Positions 38,998-50,633 of a stretch of DNA of 64,000 bases are shown in pieces. The first letter of the stretch is position 1; each line of letters opens with the position of its first letter. Under the pieces are notes generated by a model that did not search any database, was not told the DNA's origin, and worked only from the letters and a program-made list of their open reading frames with translations. Both the position numbers and the translations under genes were made by a program. Source of the DNA: Trifolium pratense (lineage: Eukaryota; Streptophyta; Magnoliopsida; Fabales; Fabaceae); the NCBI RefSeq assembly GCF_020283565.1, contig NC_060063.1, positions 22,932,777-22,996,776 on the forward strand, written 5' to 3'.

Positions 38998-39235
38998 TTG
39001 TACTCGCTACAATGGGCACTTGGAAGTAATGTATGATTTTATTTTTGCAGAGGAAATGTATGTTCTTTCAACTAGAAACAAGAAAGTTTATATTGAATTA
39101 TTAGGTACAAGTGAAATTAATGATAAGCTAAGTCGATTTGAGGAGTTGGCAAATGCATCATTGGCATATATGGGTATTTGTTCCCCTGGAATTCCATGTG
39201 AACTTAGTGTTGAATATGTAAATTGATTTTGGGTT

Positions 39236-39600
39236 TGTTAGTTTTGGGCTTTAGGAATTTTAAGCCCAAATTTAGTAATAAGTAGTAAGTCTAAAGAATG
39301 TTCTAGAGATATGTAGAAATAAGTAGAAGTCATAGTAGAAAATGTATGTAGTAGTAGAGAGAAGTGTGTAGAACTCTCTCATAGAATTATGTAGAAGAGT
39401 CTCTTGAAGTATGTAGAACTCTCCCTTGAAGGCTATAAATATGGGAGAGCTAGTCATTTGTAAATCAAGCCAAAAAAATTACAAACACTCAATAATATAA
39501 GTAGCATTCCCTTCCAACAAGTTTCATATCCTCTCTCAAATACTTAAACACTTTCTCCACCTATTAAAGCTTCCTTCCAACACTTAGAACTACAGTGCCG
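39236..39600 (+). mobile_element. LTR-like fragment in a pseudogene intron
   Basis: It starts near TGTTAGTTTTGGGC, has TATAAATA at 39434-39441 followed by GGGAGAGC and a CT/AC-rich leader. This is the layout of a short copia or TRIM LTR. No target duplication or second LTR found, so its limits are uncertain. Confidence 0.35.
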
Positions 39601-41171
39601 GGTAAGCTTAACTCTATAACACTCCCATTTCTTTGCTTATAATTGCTTATATAAAATTGGTTTTTGTTTTTGTGGGAGGGTTGATAAAATTGTTGTACTA
39701 TTACCGAATTGGTTGTTTTTACCTGGGTTAAGATAAGGCTTTTAAATAGAGGTCGTGGTAACGATTGTGGTCGTGTCACGATCTTTCATACTATGGAGAA
39801 TCGCAGTCAAATTCGGCCGATAAGTTCTCAATTGCAGTTGCTTGCAATTTTGGTAACATAAAAAACTGTTATGTCATGGTACAGATTGTGGACGCGGACA
39901 TTCATTTTAAAACCCTGGTTAAGATGCTTTTACAGTTTTACTTGAAGTTACAATTGGAAACTTTGATATCTGGTTTTATCCTCTAACTCTAAGGCATTAT
40001 GAATATAGGTAAATAATTCTCTCGGTTTTTTGTTGTTGATGCAAAGTCCGTGTTTTGAAACTATACTTTTTTCTGTTAATAGATATAAAAGAACTTGATC
40101 TGTCTGGGAACCTTCTATCGGAGTGGAAGGTATGTTCTGCAATGCAACTAGGTTTTGTCAACTATTCTCTCCTGGGCACTGCTGCAGCATTGAGTCTGCT
40201 TATTTTTCGTCATGCCATTTTGCATGGCCCGCCATGTTTTTAGTGATTGATCAAAGTAATTGCCAGTTAATCTATAATTTTTTTGCAGGATGTCGGCATC
40301 ATTTGTGAGCACTTACCTGCTCTGAAGGCTCTCAACTAATCCTACAACTTAATGTCACCATATAAATCCAAGCTTCCATTACTGAAAAGCATCCGTGTTA
40401 TAGTTTTAAACAATACCGGTGTAGATTGGGAGCAGGTTTACTTCTATGTCTTTTCTCAACAAATGTCTCTTGCTTAGATTTCATTCATGTTTCATTAGGA
40501 ACTGCTAAATATTGCCTTTGTAACTGGACAGGTTGAACTGCTTAGACAGTCATTGACAACAATTGAAGAGCTACATATTATCGGAAACAATATAAGCAGA
40601 ATACTGGTATGTTATATTTGGTTCAATAACAACATACTTGTTAAATATTTTCATAGTTGTTTGTAATCTTAGATGTCCTCCCCTAAGTATGTTGGCTTAC
40701 TTAGAGAGCAGTTTAATAAACAGCGGAAGCTAGCGATACCTTCAAGTACTTCTGAGCTTGAACTTCTGATGCGCGATTTGGGGCACATAAGAAAATGATT
40801 TCCTACTTCCCCTCACTTCCATTTAAGTGATGGTAGTACAATGAAGCCTAAGTAGGGAATAAGCATTGTTGGCACAGTCTTCATTAGCTCTCATCATATT
40901 ATCTTACAACTTGCCCTCAAAAGTACCTTGTTTAACAGGGGATAAAAAATGTATCTAATTATGGCAGTTATATTTGGGATTTGGAATTTTTTGTTAAATG
41001 TGTATTCTCTTTTCTAACGCTGGCTTGGATCTGCTGTACTTTCGCGTTTTGACATTAAAAATACAGGAACTTAGTTAATATGATAGGTTTGTATTTAGGT
41101 TTTCATTTTCATGTTTATGTAGCTCCACTACTTCTTATCAACTTAACAACATAAATCATAAACAAGTTTAA

Positions 41172-42760
41172 GCTGTCTAGGTAAGCTCCCCGGCATGAAA
41201 TTTCAACAACAAAATTCATGCAAAAATTCTCTAAGTTGAAAACAGGGAGGCAAGCTCCCCGGCATATTCGAACTATCTAAAGTTTGAAACGGGGAGAGAA
41301 GCTCCCCATCACCTAACAAACCATCAAAGTTCGAAACGGGGAGGTAAGCTCCCCGGCACTAGTTATCTAACCTAGAGTTTCAAAAGGGAGGAAAGCTCCC
41401 CGGCACTAAAATTCATACGGTGCCCGGCACATTCATCCTAACGTTCATAAATTCATAGCGTTCTTCATGCAAAAACCCAGAAAAACACATAAAAAGCTGG
41501 GTGGGAAAGCAAAAACGGATCTAAGTAACAAAATTTGGAAGAATTACCTTGAATATGAAGAAAATCTGAAGAACGATCTGACAAGTAAGTTGAAACTTCA
41601 GAGAGAATATCCAGAATTACAATTGAAGAGAGAGAGTGAAAAGTGAAAATGAAATTCACTCTCCTCTATTTATAGATCAAGCCAGGAAAATGAAGAGACG
41701 CTTTGATCCAATGGTCCTTACACTCCCTCGTAAAAATCAAAGCAGTAAATGCGCCCTTTCACATTCCCAACAAACAATCCTCCTCGTTACTAACCTCCTC
41801 GTCATAGTAACGAGCAATAAAACCCCCTCGTTCCTAACCTCCTCGTCATAGTAACGAGCGATAAAGCCTCCTCGTTGCTAGCCTCTTCGTCATAGCAACG
41901 AGCGACAAGACTTCCTCGTCGCTATCTCTTCACCAGAGCAACAAGCAACATAGCAACAAGTAACAATTCTTTCTTGAAAATCATCTCCTCGTCATCGTTG
42001 CGAGCAACAATACTTCTCGTTGTTATCTCTTCGCTATAGCAACGAGCAACTATTCCATCTTGTGCAATATCTCCTCACAGGAGATACGAGCAACACATAC
42101 TTCCTCGTAACCATAACTACGAGCAAGATATTAAACATCCTCGAAAAATCGATTCGAGCAAAACATTGCAGATGCTTGCTACGAGCAAGGCTTTGACGAG
42201 CAACTTCCTCGTCCACTTTTGTTCAAGAGAGGTTGCAAGGAGATTTCCTTCTGCACTTGGGCACACATCTAAAGTCATCACTCCTATGCCTAGGAGCAAC
42301 GACTTGGGGGGCTCCTGTTCTGGACTAGACTAATGCTAGTCCACCTAGACCCTCACAAAATCCACATGGCTTGCCCAACCACCTCCATGTCAGCATGGCA
42401 CAACCTCTTCACCAAGATAGGGTAAAATTACTACTCTACCCACTATCTAAGGGTAATATCTTGGCAGTCCCTCTTAATGGGCCTTGGCTAGTCCAGCCCA
42501 CTAAGAGGACCTTTGGCCCAGAGCTGGGGGCTATAAATACTCTCCCTCATGGGAGAGCAAGAAAAACACGATTCATTATTACAATTACTCTCTCTCTCTC
42601 TAACTTCTCTCTAGTATCTCTCTTGCTCTCTTTCCTTACTGACTTAAGCATCGGAGCACCTGCAGGTACAACCCCCCCTCCGTGGACCATCTGCTCGGAT
42701 CTGCTGCCTATCACCTGCTCAACGGACTTCCAGCTGGCCTTCTACCTATTCTGATCAACA
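41172..42760 (+). mobile_element. Probable Ty3/gypsy-type LTR with hairpin arrays
   Basis: The right part is a typical plant gypsy LTR: TATAAATA at 42532-42539, a CT-rich start region, CTTAAGCATCGGAGCACCTG and a C-rich stretch, ending GATCAACA at 42760. Upstream are five units of a hairpin motif GGGGAGgtAAGCTCCCC (41181-41405) and a longer array of CTCGTTGCT...AGCAACGAG inverted motifs (41780-42215). The 5' end was not fixed. No primer site or gag follows at 42761, so this is probably a solo LTR. Confidence 0.6.
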
Positions 42761-45207
42761 GTTAAGATCAGCCACACATTCAACTTTTAAAATATTTAAG
42801 TTTACTTTTTAATGCAAAGTTTATAACTTTTGAATTTTTTTTTGGTAGAGTAATTTTTGAATTCTTAACATATTAGAATTAGTCTATACTATTACTATAT
42901 GCTTATAAGACACATATTAACAAAAGCCGTATAGTCTATACTATGCATGTTGGATAGCTGTGATCAATTTTTGGTTTTGATGTGTAACTTTTGCCAGTTC
43001 ACCTAATTAATTAATTAATTAATTAATTATCTTGTACTTAGTTTCCTCTAATGGCACACACATGATTTGAGATTTGTGAATGGAGTTGACATAAAGTGAT
43101 CCTAATTATGGCTCCAATTATATAATATGAACATGTACATTTTGTTTTCAAACTGTAGGAATTTTGGCTAAAGCTAGGTACATTATTGATTTGAGTAAAA
43201 ATCGAATATATGTGATTTATCGATTAAAACTGTGGTTTATGACTTTATGTGAACATATATAATGTGATATCAAATGTGTTTATCTCTTTAACAATACACC
43301 CCCCTAAACACACCACAAGAAAACGTGTCTTAATAGAAACAATGACAATTGTTAATTAATGACTTTTAATTAATTTGATTTATTGATTGAATAGTAATAA
43401 AGCCCAATAACCTTATTTTCTTTTTCTTCACTCTACTCACAAACCCCCTAATGATATTTTAAACACATATAGATAAACCATAGAATATATAACAATAATT
43501 AGATTATTTGATGGGATTGTCTTGTAAATATAGATCAAATGATAAAAAAAATTATCAAGACATTTGAATCTTGAGGGTATAATTGAATTTGCACTGTTAT
43601 AACCAAAAACTAAAATTTGATGAGTGCCCTAAAAAAATGGACTTTTTTTATATTTGTATTAGCATATATGATAATTGAGACACAACATAGCCTAGACCAC
43701 TAGAGTTCTAAACAATAAATAATTTCATATAAATACCAAATTCCTTTGTTTCCACACTAACTGATTATATATAGAATGAAACCTAGCTAGATCTCATAAT
43801 AATGTATAGCTTAATTTGAGTATTAATTTGCTGAAAGAAGTGACCCATTTCCGTTTTTTCCCAAACTCACTTTATGTCTTTATCATAAAGTTATTTGGGT
43901 TAGGTCCAAATTTTTATTTATCTTCACTCAATTTGATGAATTTGGACATAGCTTAATTTGACCATATATTATATCATTGGCTCCAGCTGCATTTTGGTAT
44001 TCAAAAGTTATGCATTACCATTCAAACAAAAACCAAATAGTGTTAAATAATTTGTCGACATGATAGAATACTAAAAAAATTTCTAATCAAGAAACAATTA
44101 GTGGAAAGATATTCCAGCTAGTAGCCAATTAATCTTCAAGCTAGGTGTTAAATATTAACTATAAGTAGACTTGATCATACTTATACATTGTAGACAAGAA
44201 AATGACAAATTTTTATGAAATCATTGGGACCAATCTCTAGAGAGCTTAGACACACACTCCTATCAGTGTCACTTTTTTTACCAAACTAATTGTCCTACAT
44301 TATACACATGGGAGGACTACAAATTCTTTACCGACTATATATTCAATTAATGGTGTATCAAAGAATCCTTAGGGCCGGTTTATGGATTTGGATCCTCTAC
44401 TGTATTTTTTCTCATGTCGTTTTTTTATGTATTTATCACTCTCATCGTTTTTCTTTCACATTATCACCTTATTTTCTTTTATTTTTTGCGGTGAAGTAAT
44501 CGGTAGCTACCAAAAGAAAAGGGTAGAAGAAGGGAAGGAACTCGGGATCTTCGGATTCTCTCTTCTCACACACATAAAATCACACAGCTGCAGTGTTGTG
44601 GCTGGAGATGATCCAATTCTCTATTTGATTTCCTTCTCAAAAACAGTTTTTTTTTTTTAAAAAAAATAAAATTAAAAACTAAAACATTTGATTGGCAATC
44701 CAATTTTAAAAACTGTTTTTAAAACATGTTTCATGTATCAAAAACTGAAAAAATAAAACAAGTTCAAAAAATTTTGCTTTTCTCTTTTTAAAACAGTTTT
44801 CTAAAATACATTTTAAAAATTATTTCAAACAAACCCTTAATCTCTTTATTTGTTTTGTTTTTTTTAAAAAAAAATTGATATCAATAATTGTTAGTATTAT
44901 ATTGATCAATACTAGCTAGTATTGTCATTATTAATCATTTTTAGTATTATGTTAAGGTTTTGGGATCGAATTACCATTTTTAGTAGTTGTTAGTATTATA
45001 TTGATCAATACTATGTCATTATTAATCATTTTTAGTCATTAAGTCAAATTTATATTTTATTAGTGAGTTAAATAGTCTTAATTTCTAGACAAAAAAAAAT
45101 AGTCTTAATTTTTTTTTTTTTGGTACATGTCTTAAACAAGATGTGATGGAGCAATATTGTGGTTCACTTTCCCGGTGTTTATAAAATAAACAAGATGTGT
45201 ATTAAAA

Positions 45208-46217
45208 GGCTTAAATGCACTTTTGATCCCCCTATTTTCAAAAAAATGAAATTTTGGTCCCCCTATTTTAAAAACCAACTTTTTAGTCCCCCAATTTTAA
45301 TTTTTTTTGAGTTTTGATCCCCCATTCCATTTTAAGGCTAATTTTGTTGATGTGACATTGTCACTAATGCATATCAGCGTCTACGTGGACAAATTTAATA
45401 TCCATGTCATTATTTGTTTTTAATTCAATAAAACTTATTTTATAAAATAATTTAATTAAACCTAAGAAAGTTCATTAAAATAAAAAATCCAAAAATTCAC
45501 AACCTCTAATTTATTAAACCTAAGAAAAAACAAACAATCACAACATGGACATGATCCTCTTTGATTCATATCAAACAATTGCATATTGAAAGCAAATTTT
45601 GTATTTCAAGAACCTTCAACTTTAATCATCATCCAACTTTATATAAAACCAATATAGAATTAAACTTCAAACTTAAAACAATTTTTGGGTTTTCATTCAA
45701 ACTCATCCAAAGTCATAGATAGTTTAAAGAGTATGAGTAATTTCTATTGAAACACAAAATCATCTCTAATTTCTTTTCGTTTTTAAAAATCCAAAAATTG
45801 TTGAGTTTGAACGGAAACCATAGGATTAGTGAAATCCATAAGAAAGGATACTCTCCGACGGTGAATAAAATTCTAGTAGTTGAAGGTTTGATAATTAGGG
45901 TTTCAAATTTCATATTTTATAAGATTTAACAATTATTATTTCAGTTGAATATATAATTCTAACAATTAAAATATTTTATAAATAAAGTTTTATTGAATTT
46001 AAAAATATATAATAATGACATGGATATTAAATTTGTCCACATGAATGTTGCCACATCATTAGTTACAAGGCCACATCAACAAAATTAACACCAAAATAGG
46101 ATGGGGGATCAAAACTAAAAAAAATGAAAATAGGGGGACTAAAAAGTTGGTTTTTAAAATAGGGGGACCAAAACTTCATTTTTTTAAAAATAGGGGGACC
46201 AAAAGTGCATTTAAGAC
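45208..46217. mobile_element. Long-TIR element (GGCTTAAATGCACTTTT type), about 1 kb
   Basis: Inverted repeats of about 85 bp run from GGCTTAAATGCACTTTTGAT and from GTGCATTTAAGAC at the right end, with shared blocks such as GGTCCCCCTATTTT. It is present only in B'; copy B reads through at about 35390. The target duplication is not clean. Probably Mutator-like. Confidence 0.75.
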
Positions 46218-46422
46218 TATTTTTTTTAGATCCAATTTACCGAGTCGTCTGGTTTGGAGCATGATGCATCGTCACATTTCCCATATACTCGATTTTTCTT
46301 TTTGACTAAATCCAAATACTCGATTTGAAACTTGCATTTCGAGATTGAGTCCAAATCATGATTTCCTACAATTGATTCCAACTGCAGATCCCTATATTTA
46401 GTACAAATTCTAATAAAAGACA

Positions 46423-47325
46423 TGGACTGGTATGGAGACCATACCATATAAATTATATTATACTTTGACCATCCATGTCATCGTGAGCTCCACCTCCGCA
46501 GGCCTAGCTCAACGTTATTTTGAGCTCCCCTTCCGCAGGCCTAGCTCAACTTCATTATGAGCTCCACTTCAACAGGCCTAGCTCAATTTCACCTTGAGCT
46601 CCACTTCTGTAGAGCTTCACATGAGCTCCACTTCCGAAGGTCTAGCTCAACTTCATTATGAGCTCCACTTCCACAGGTCTGGCTCAACTTCATTATGAGC
46701 TCCACTTCAGTAGGGTCTAGCTCAACTTCATCACGAGCTCCACTTTCGAAGGTCTAGCTCAGCTTCATTATGAGCTCCACTTCAACAGGTCTAGCTCAAC
46801 TTCATCATGAGCTCCACTTCCACAGGCCTAGCTCAACTTCATCATGAGCTCCAGCCCAACTCAACCCCATCGATCACGAGCTCCACCTTCAACATGTTTA
46901 GCTCACCTCAGGTTATGGTGAACCCAACCTCCATCATGACAAGCTCAACATGATCATTTAGGTCTACCTAAGTTTAAAGTAATGTTTCTCGTACCAAGGA
47001 ACATAGTGACGTGAGCTACGCAGCTCCACCTGATCTGCATGAACGAGTCACGTGAGCTACACGTGCTTTAACTCCATGTGTCCTGTACGGACGAGCTGTT
47101 TATGGATCTCAGTGTTATAGCTTATTGGGCCTAGCCACCTCAACCCAAAACAAGGCCCATTAGGTCAAGGAATATTGCACTATAAAAGGAGACACTTAGA
47201 AGGGAAAAGGAGAGATCTATTCTAGGTTAAAAACAATATATTGTAATAGTCATTCTCTTGAGTGCTCTAGAATTCTCTAGGGCAGCTCACCTCTTGTATT
47301 AATCTTATGTTTACATACGTCAACA
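46423..47325 (+). mobile_element. Candidate solo LTR in copy B'
   Basis: It begins TGGACTGG and ends GTCAACA, with AGACA on both flanks (46418-46422 and 47326-47330). Minisatellite at 46478-46890, TATAAAAG at 47181-47188. It matches 35549-36440. Confidence 0.6.
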
Positions 47326-47483
47326 AGACAAAATAAAGAAATATATTAAGGTTAAAAAGACAAAAAAAACCTAAATAATAGTATAAATGTACGAAATAAG
47401 AGAATTTGAACGTAGAGAATCTTATTATGTTAAGAACCACTTGATTTTATTTTATTATATTTTTTTTTTGGTAGTTAAATATA

Positions 47484-47789
47484 GGCTTAATTAGTAAAAT
47501 GGTCCCTTAAAGATATTTTTGGTTTCAGATTGGTCCCTTAAAGAAAAAAAAGGCCCGAATAGGTCCCTTAAAGAAAAAAATGTCCGAATAGGTCCCTTAA
47601 AGACATCTCCGTTAATCAGTTTGGTCCCTAAAAAAAGGTCCGAATAGGACCAAACTGATTAACAGATATGTCTTTAAGGGACCTATTCGGACCTTTTTTT
47701 CTTTAAGGGACCTATTCAGACATTTTTTTCTTTAAGGGACCAATGTGAAACCAAAAATATCTTTAAGGGACTATTTTACTAATTAAGTC
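47484..47789. mobile_element. Fold-back MITE, 306 bp, with empty site in copy B
   Basis: Almost the whole element is an inverted repeat: GGCTTAATTAGTAAAATGGT at the left and its near inverse ACTATTTTACTAATTAAGTC at the right, with repeated GGTCCCTTAAAGA between. A perfect 9-bp target duplication TTAAATATA flanks it (47475-47483 and 47790-47798). Copy B has one uninterrupted target copy at about 36587. Confidence 0.93.
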
Positions 47790-47975
47790 TTAAATATATA
47801 ATAAGTATATAATTAAGCATGATAATTTGATTTAGAGAACTTATTGGATGAGTAATGACCCTAAAAAGTTTCTTGAGATGCATCATGCGTGCAAATAAGA
47901 ATAAAACACTTTGAAAAGAAAGGTGTTAATTCATAAGAACCATAATTAATCCTACAAAAGAATTATCGAATGTTA

Positions 47976-48347
47976 GAGCATCCACAATGGAGCACTTCAT
48001 TTTTGAGTACTTAAATGGTCCCACATAGACACATCATCAATTTATTATTTTTTTAATAATAGTACCTAATAGGTACTCAACCCCTTCAATGGAGCATTTC
48101 TTAAAAAGTTCTAAAATGAGTCATCAATAACTCCACATCATTAAAATTTGAAATTTAATTTAAAATAATATTGCCAAACTAAATTTTTTTGAATATATTA
48201 AATAAAGTGGGTCCCATAAAAAGAAGAGGGAGAGAGTTCTTATATTAGAAGTGGTATCTATTAGGTACTAAAATATTTTGTGCTCCAATAGTAGTACCTA
48301 TTAAGTACCATGAGTACCTAATAGATACTACACCATTGGAGATGGTC
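47976..48347. mobile_element. PIF/Harbinger-type (Tourist) MITE, 372 bp, with empty site in copy B
   Basis: The ends GAGCATCCACAATGG and CCATTGGAGATGGTC are inverted, flanked by TTA on both sides (47973-47975 and 48348-48350). Copy B has only GAATGTTAGTATGCC at this place. Confidence 0.92.
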
Positions 48348-49775
48348 TTAGTATGCCTAATTAGAGGGAAGCAATAGACAACTCTAGATAGAAAATTATC
48401 ATCCCTTTTGTTGTTATATATGGACTTGACTCATGACAAGAAATATCGAATGTTGGTATATATGTTGACCGAACTAAAATGTACTACTAGTATAAGGTAT
48501 ATGTTGTCATAGCTCAATTATGTCTACTTGCTTTTAATTCAGAAAATTACTTTTGTCATCCTACCGGTTATTCACGTGTCCTACGCGTTTTCCATTTTAC
48601 CCTTTCGTTATTTAAGTAGTGGGCGTTATAAAAATCTTTGCAGTGTGTTTTTTCCTCAAAATTTCTCATTTTTATAACGTCTGCTATTTAAGTTGAGGAT
48701 TCTAGAATCCACTACTTATGTAACTAACGTTATAAAAATCCTGGTAGAGTTTTTTTTTAAAAAAAATTTCTCATTTTTATAACATCCTCTACTTAAGTAA
48801 CTGACGTTATAAAAATGTGATTTTTTAGAAAGAAAAAAAAACACCCTCATACGTATCTGGTATATTCCACTACTTAGGTAGCGGACAGAGGTATATTGAT
48901 AATTTTGTAGGGCGCGCTCCAGAATCAATAAAGTGATAAAAGTAAACCTCTTTAATTTATTTTCATTCATAGGAAAAATGCAATTAAATTTTTGGATTCA
49001 TTTTCAGCACACATGCACTTTGTGCCACATTTTTGGATTCATTTTCACGAAGGCTTAAAGTTCACACAGGCCTAGTTTTAGAAATAGGCCCATTTAATCA
49101 CACATCAATTGTATTTGCTTTCTATTTAAGTAACGAATTCATTAACGAATGACAATTTTTTTTTTTGTCCTAACCCGAACATTTGCACCAGCCATGCCCC
49201 CTATGAAAATATTCTAGAAAAATAGTTCGCTACCTAAAGTACAAACTCAGTTTGCACTTTAACCCGTTAACCTTATAAAAATATAATGCTTGTCTCCGTC
49301 ACCTCCATGAAAATATTTTGATTGAAATATTGTATGAGTGAATGATTGAAAAATGAAAAAAGTTGTTTCAATTTATAAAATTTTAGGGTGCATGTGATTG
49401 ATCGATGATATGTCATACAACGTTTGATTCAAAATATTTTTATGAGGATGAAGAAAGGGTTCACACATATTAATTTTCAAACAATATTTCATTCAAAATA
49501 TTTTCAGGAGGTGAAGGAATGGTGATGACATACGTGCTTCATATCCCAATTCTGATGTGTTCCTTTGTGATTCCAATTGTTAGTCTTGGTGTATTTTTTG
49601 GATATGAATTAGGTGCATCAATTGAATATACCAACAGTGAATCCTCATGTGAAGCCCACTATATGTTTGTTAAAATGCCCCTCAAAACTAAATTTTCTTG
49701 TGAAACTCTTACCAGCTTGTTTTTTGAGATGCAAATTAATTGCATTGTTTTTACCAGTTGATATTCCCATCTCAG

Positions 49776-49901
49776 ATGCATATTAAGTATGTGGGAAATG
49801 TAGAAGGCTATTCAGACACATGGGTTGGAATCAATTGGGAGTATGGAGGAGGAAAACATGATGGATCCATCAATAATGTTCGCTATTTTAGGCGAAACTG
49901 A
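49776..49901 (+). pseudogene. Second copy of the cofactor E CAP-Gly fragment
   Basis: 41 codons nearly identical to 38193-38318 (GGGKHDGS present; NWDYG is NWEYG here). No later cofactor E exon follows, because duplication B' ends about 270 bp downstream. Confidence 0.85.
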
Positions 49902-50186
49902 CACATTAAGTTCTGTTTCGAAAAAAATAGCGTATAATTTGTAAGCTAATTTATAGCAGATAAGATAGCTGATTAAATGTATAATGTTTGGTAAAATTAG
50001 CGGTTTAACTAGTTTATAACTATGAAATGACATAAAAAAAGATATGTTTAATTGATACTTAATTTTTTTAAGGAAAATGTTAGGGGTAAAATTGGAAGAA
50101 AAATTATAAGCTATAACCTAGTAAAAAAAGCTCGCGAGAAAAAAAGGTTACCAATTTTTCAATATAAGCTATAACCTAGTAAAATT

Positions 50187-50486
50187 GTTGATGCTACTAC
50201 CCTTGAAGTTCAATGGTTGCTTTATTTGCTCAAAGATCTTAAAGTTACTTACACACATCCCAATTTTTTATTGCGACAATCAAAGTGCACTACATATTGT
50301 AGCTAACCCAATTTTCACGAGCGTACCAAACATTTAGGGATCGATCGTCACATTATATGAGACAAAGTTCAAGAAGGTTCTAAGGTTTCTACCCATGTCT
50401 TCTCAAAATCAACTAGCTGACTTCTTCACCAAGTCACTTATGCCTAAACCATTTTATGCATTAAAACACCATTACATCATGTGTAG
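50187..50486 (+). pseudogene. Ty1/copia RNase H remnant
   Basis: It encodes, with frameshifts, the end of a copia polyprotein: VQWLLYLLKDLKV, then (next frame) CDNQSALHIVANPIF, KHLGIDRHIIRDKVQ and QLADFFTKSLMPKPF. These are the familiar RNase H C-terminal motifs. It abuts the end of B' and lies 150 bp beyond the ankyrin gene stop, on the opposite strand. Confidence 0.85.
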
Positions 50487-50633
50487 TAATCAATTTTCTT
50501 CCAAACAACAATTAATTAATTAATACACATAAAAATATAAAAGCACATCATACTCATACATTCAATAAAAATAATACAAGATACAATTATTGGTTTGGTT
50601 GTGCCATCCATCTCTAATGTCTGTAATTGTGAT

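Larger units (their letters stand above)
38193..40606 (+). pseudogene. Tubulin-folding cofactor E (PFIFFERLING-type) pseudogene
   Basis: Five exon remnants in order resemble plant TFCE, the chaperone that helps assemble the alpha/beta-tubulin dimer. First, 38193-38318 is the CAP-Gly core (YVGNVEGYSDTWVGINWDYG, then GGGKHDGS), hitting a stop soon after RYF. Second, 39051-39217 (EEMYVLSTRNKK...KLSRFEELANASLAYMG). Third, 40083-40129 (IKELDLSGNLLSEWK). Fourth, 40289-40435 (ICEHLPALKALN, stop, SYNLMSPYKSKLPLLKSI). Fifth, 40532-40606 (VELLRQSLTTIEELHIIGNN). The last three are leucine-rich-repeat exons with good splice sites. The start is lost, a TAA interrupts exon 4, a TRIM and an LTR-like block sit in introns, and the C-terminal half is missing. 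It is not functional. Confidence 0.85.
42862..50170 (+). repeat. Segmental duplication copy B'
   Basis: A direct copy of 30613-38539. It lacks the MULE-Helitron block of B but has its own insertions at 45208, 47484 and 47976. It ends at CAATATAAGCT next to a copia remnant and includes a second copy of the CAP-Gly fragment (49776-49901). Confidence 0.92.
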
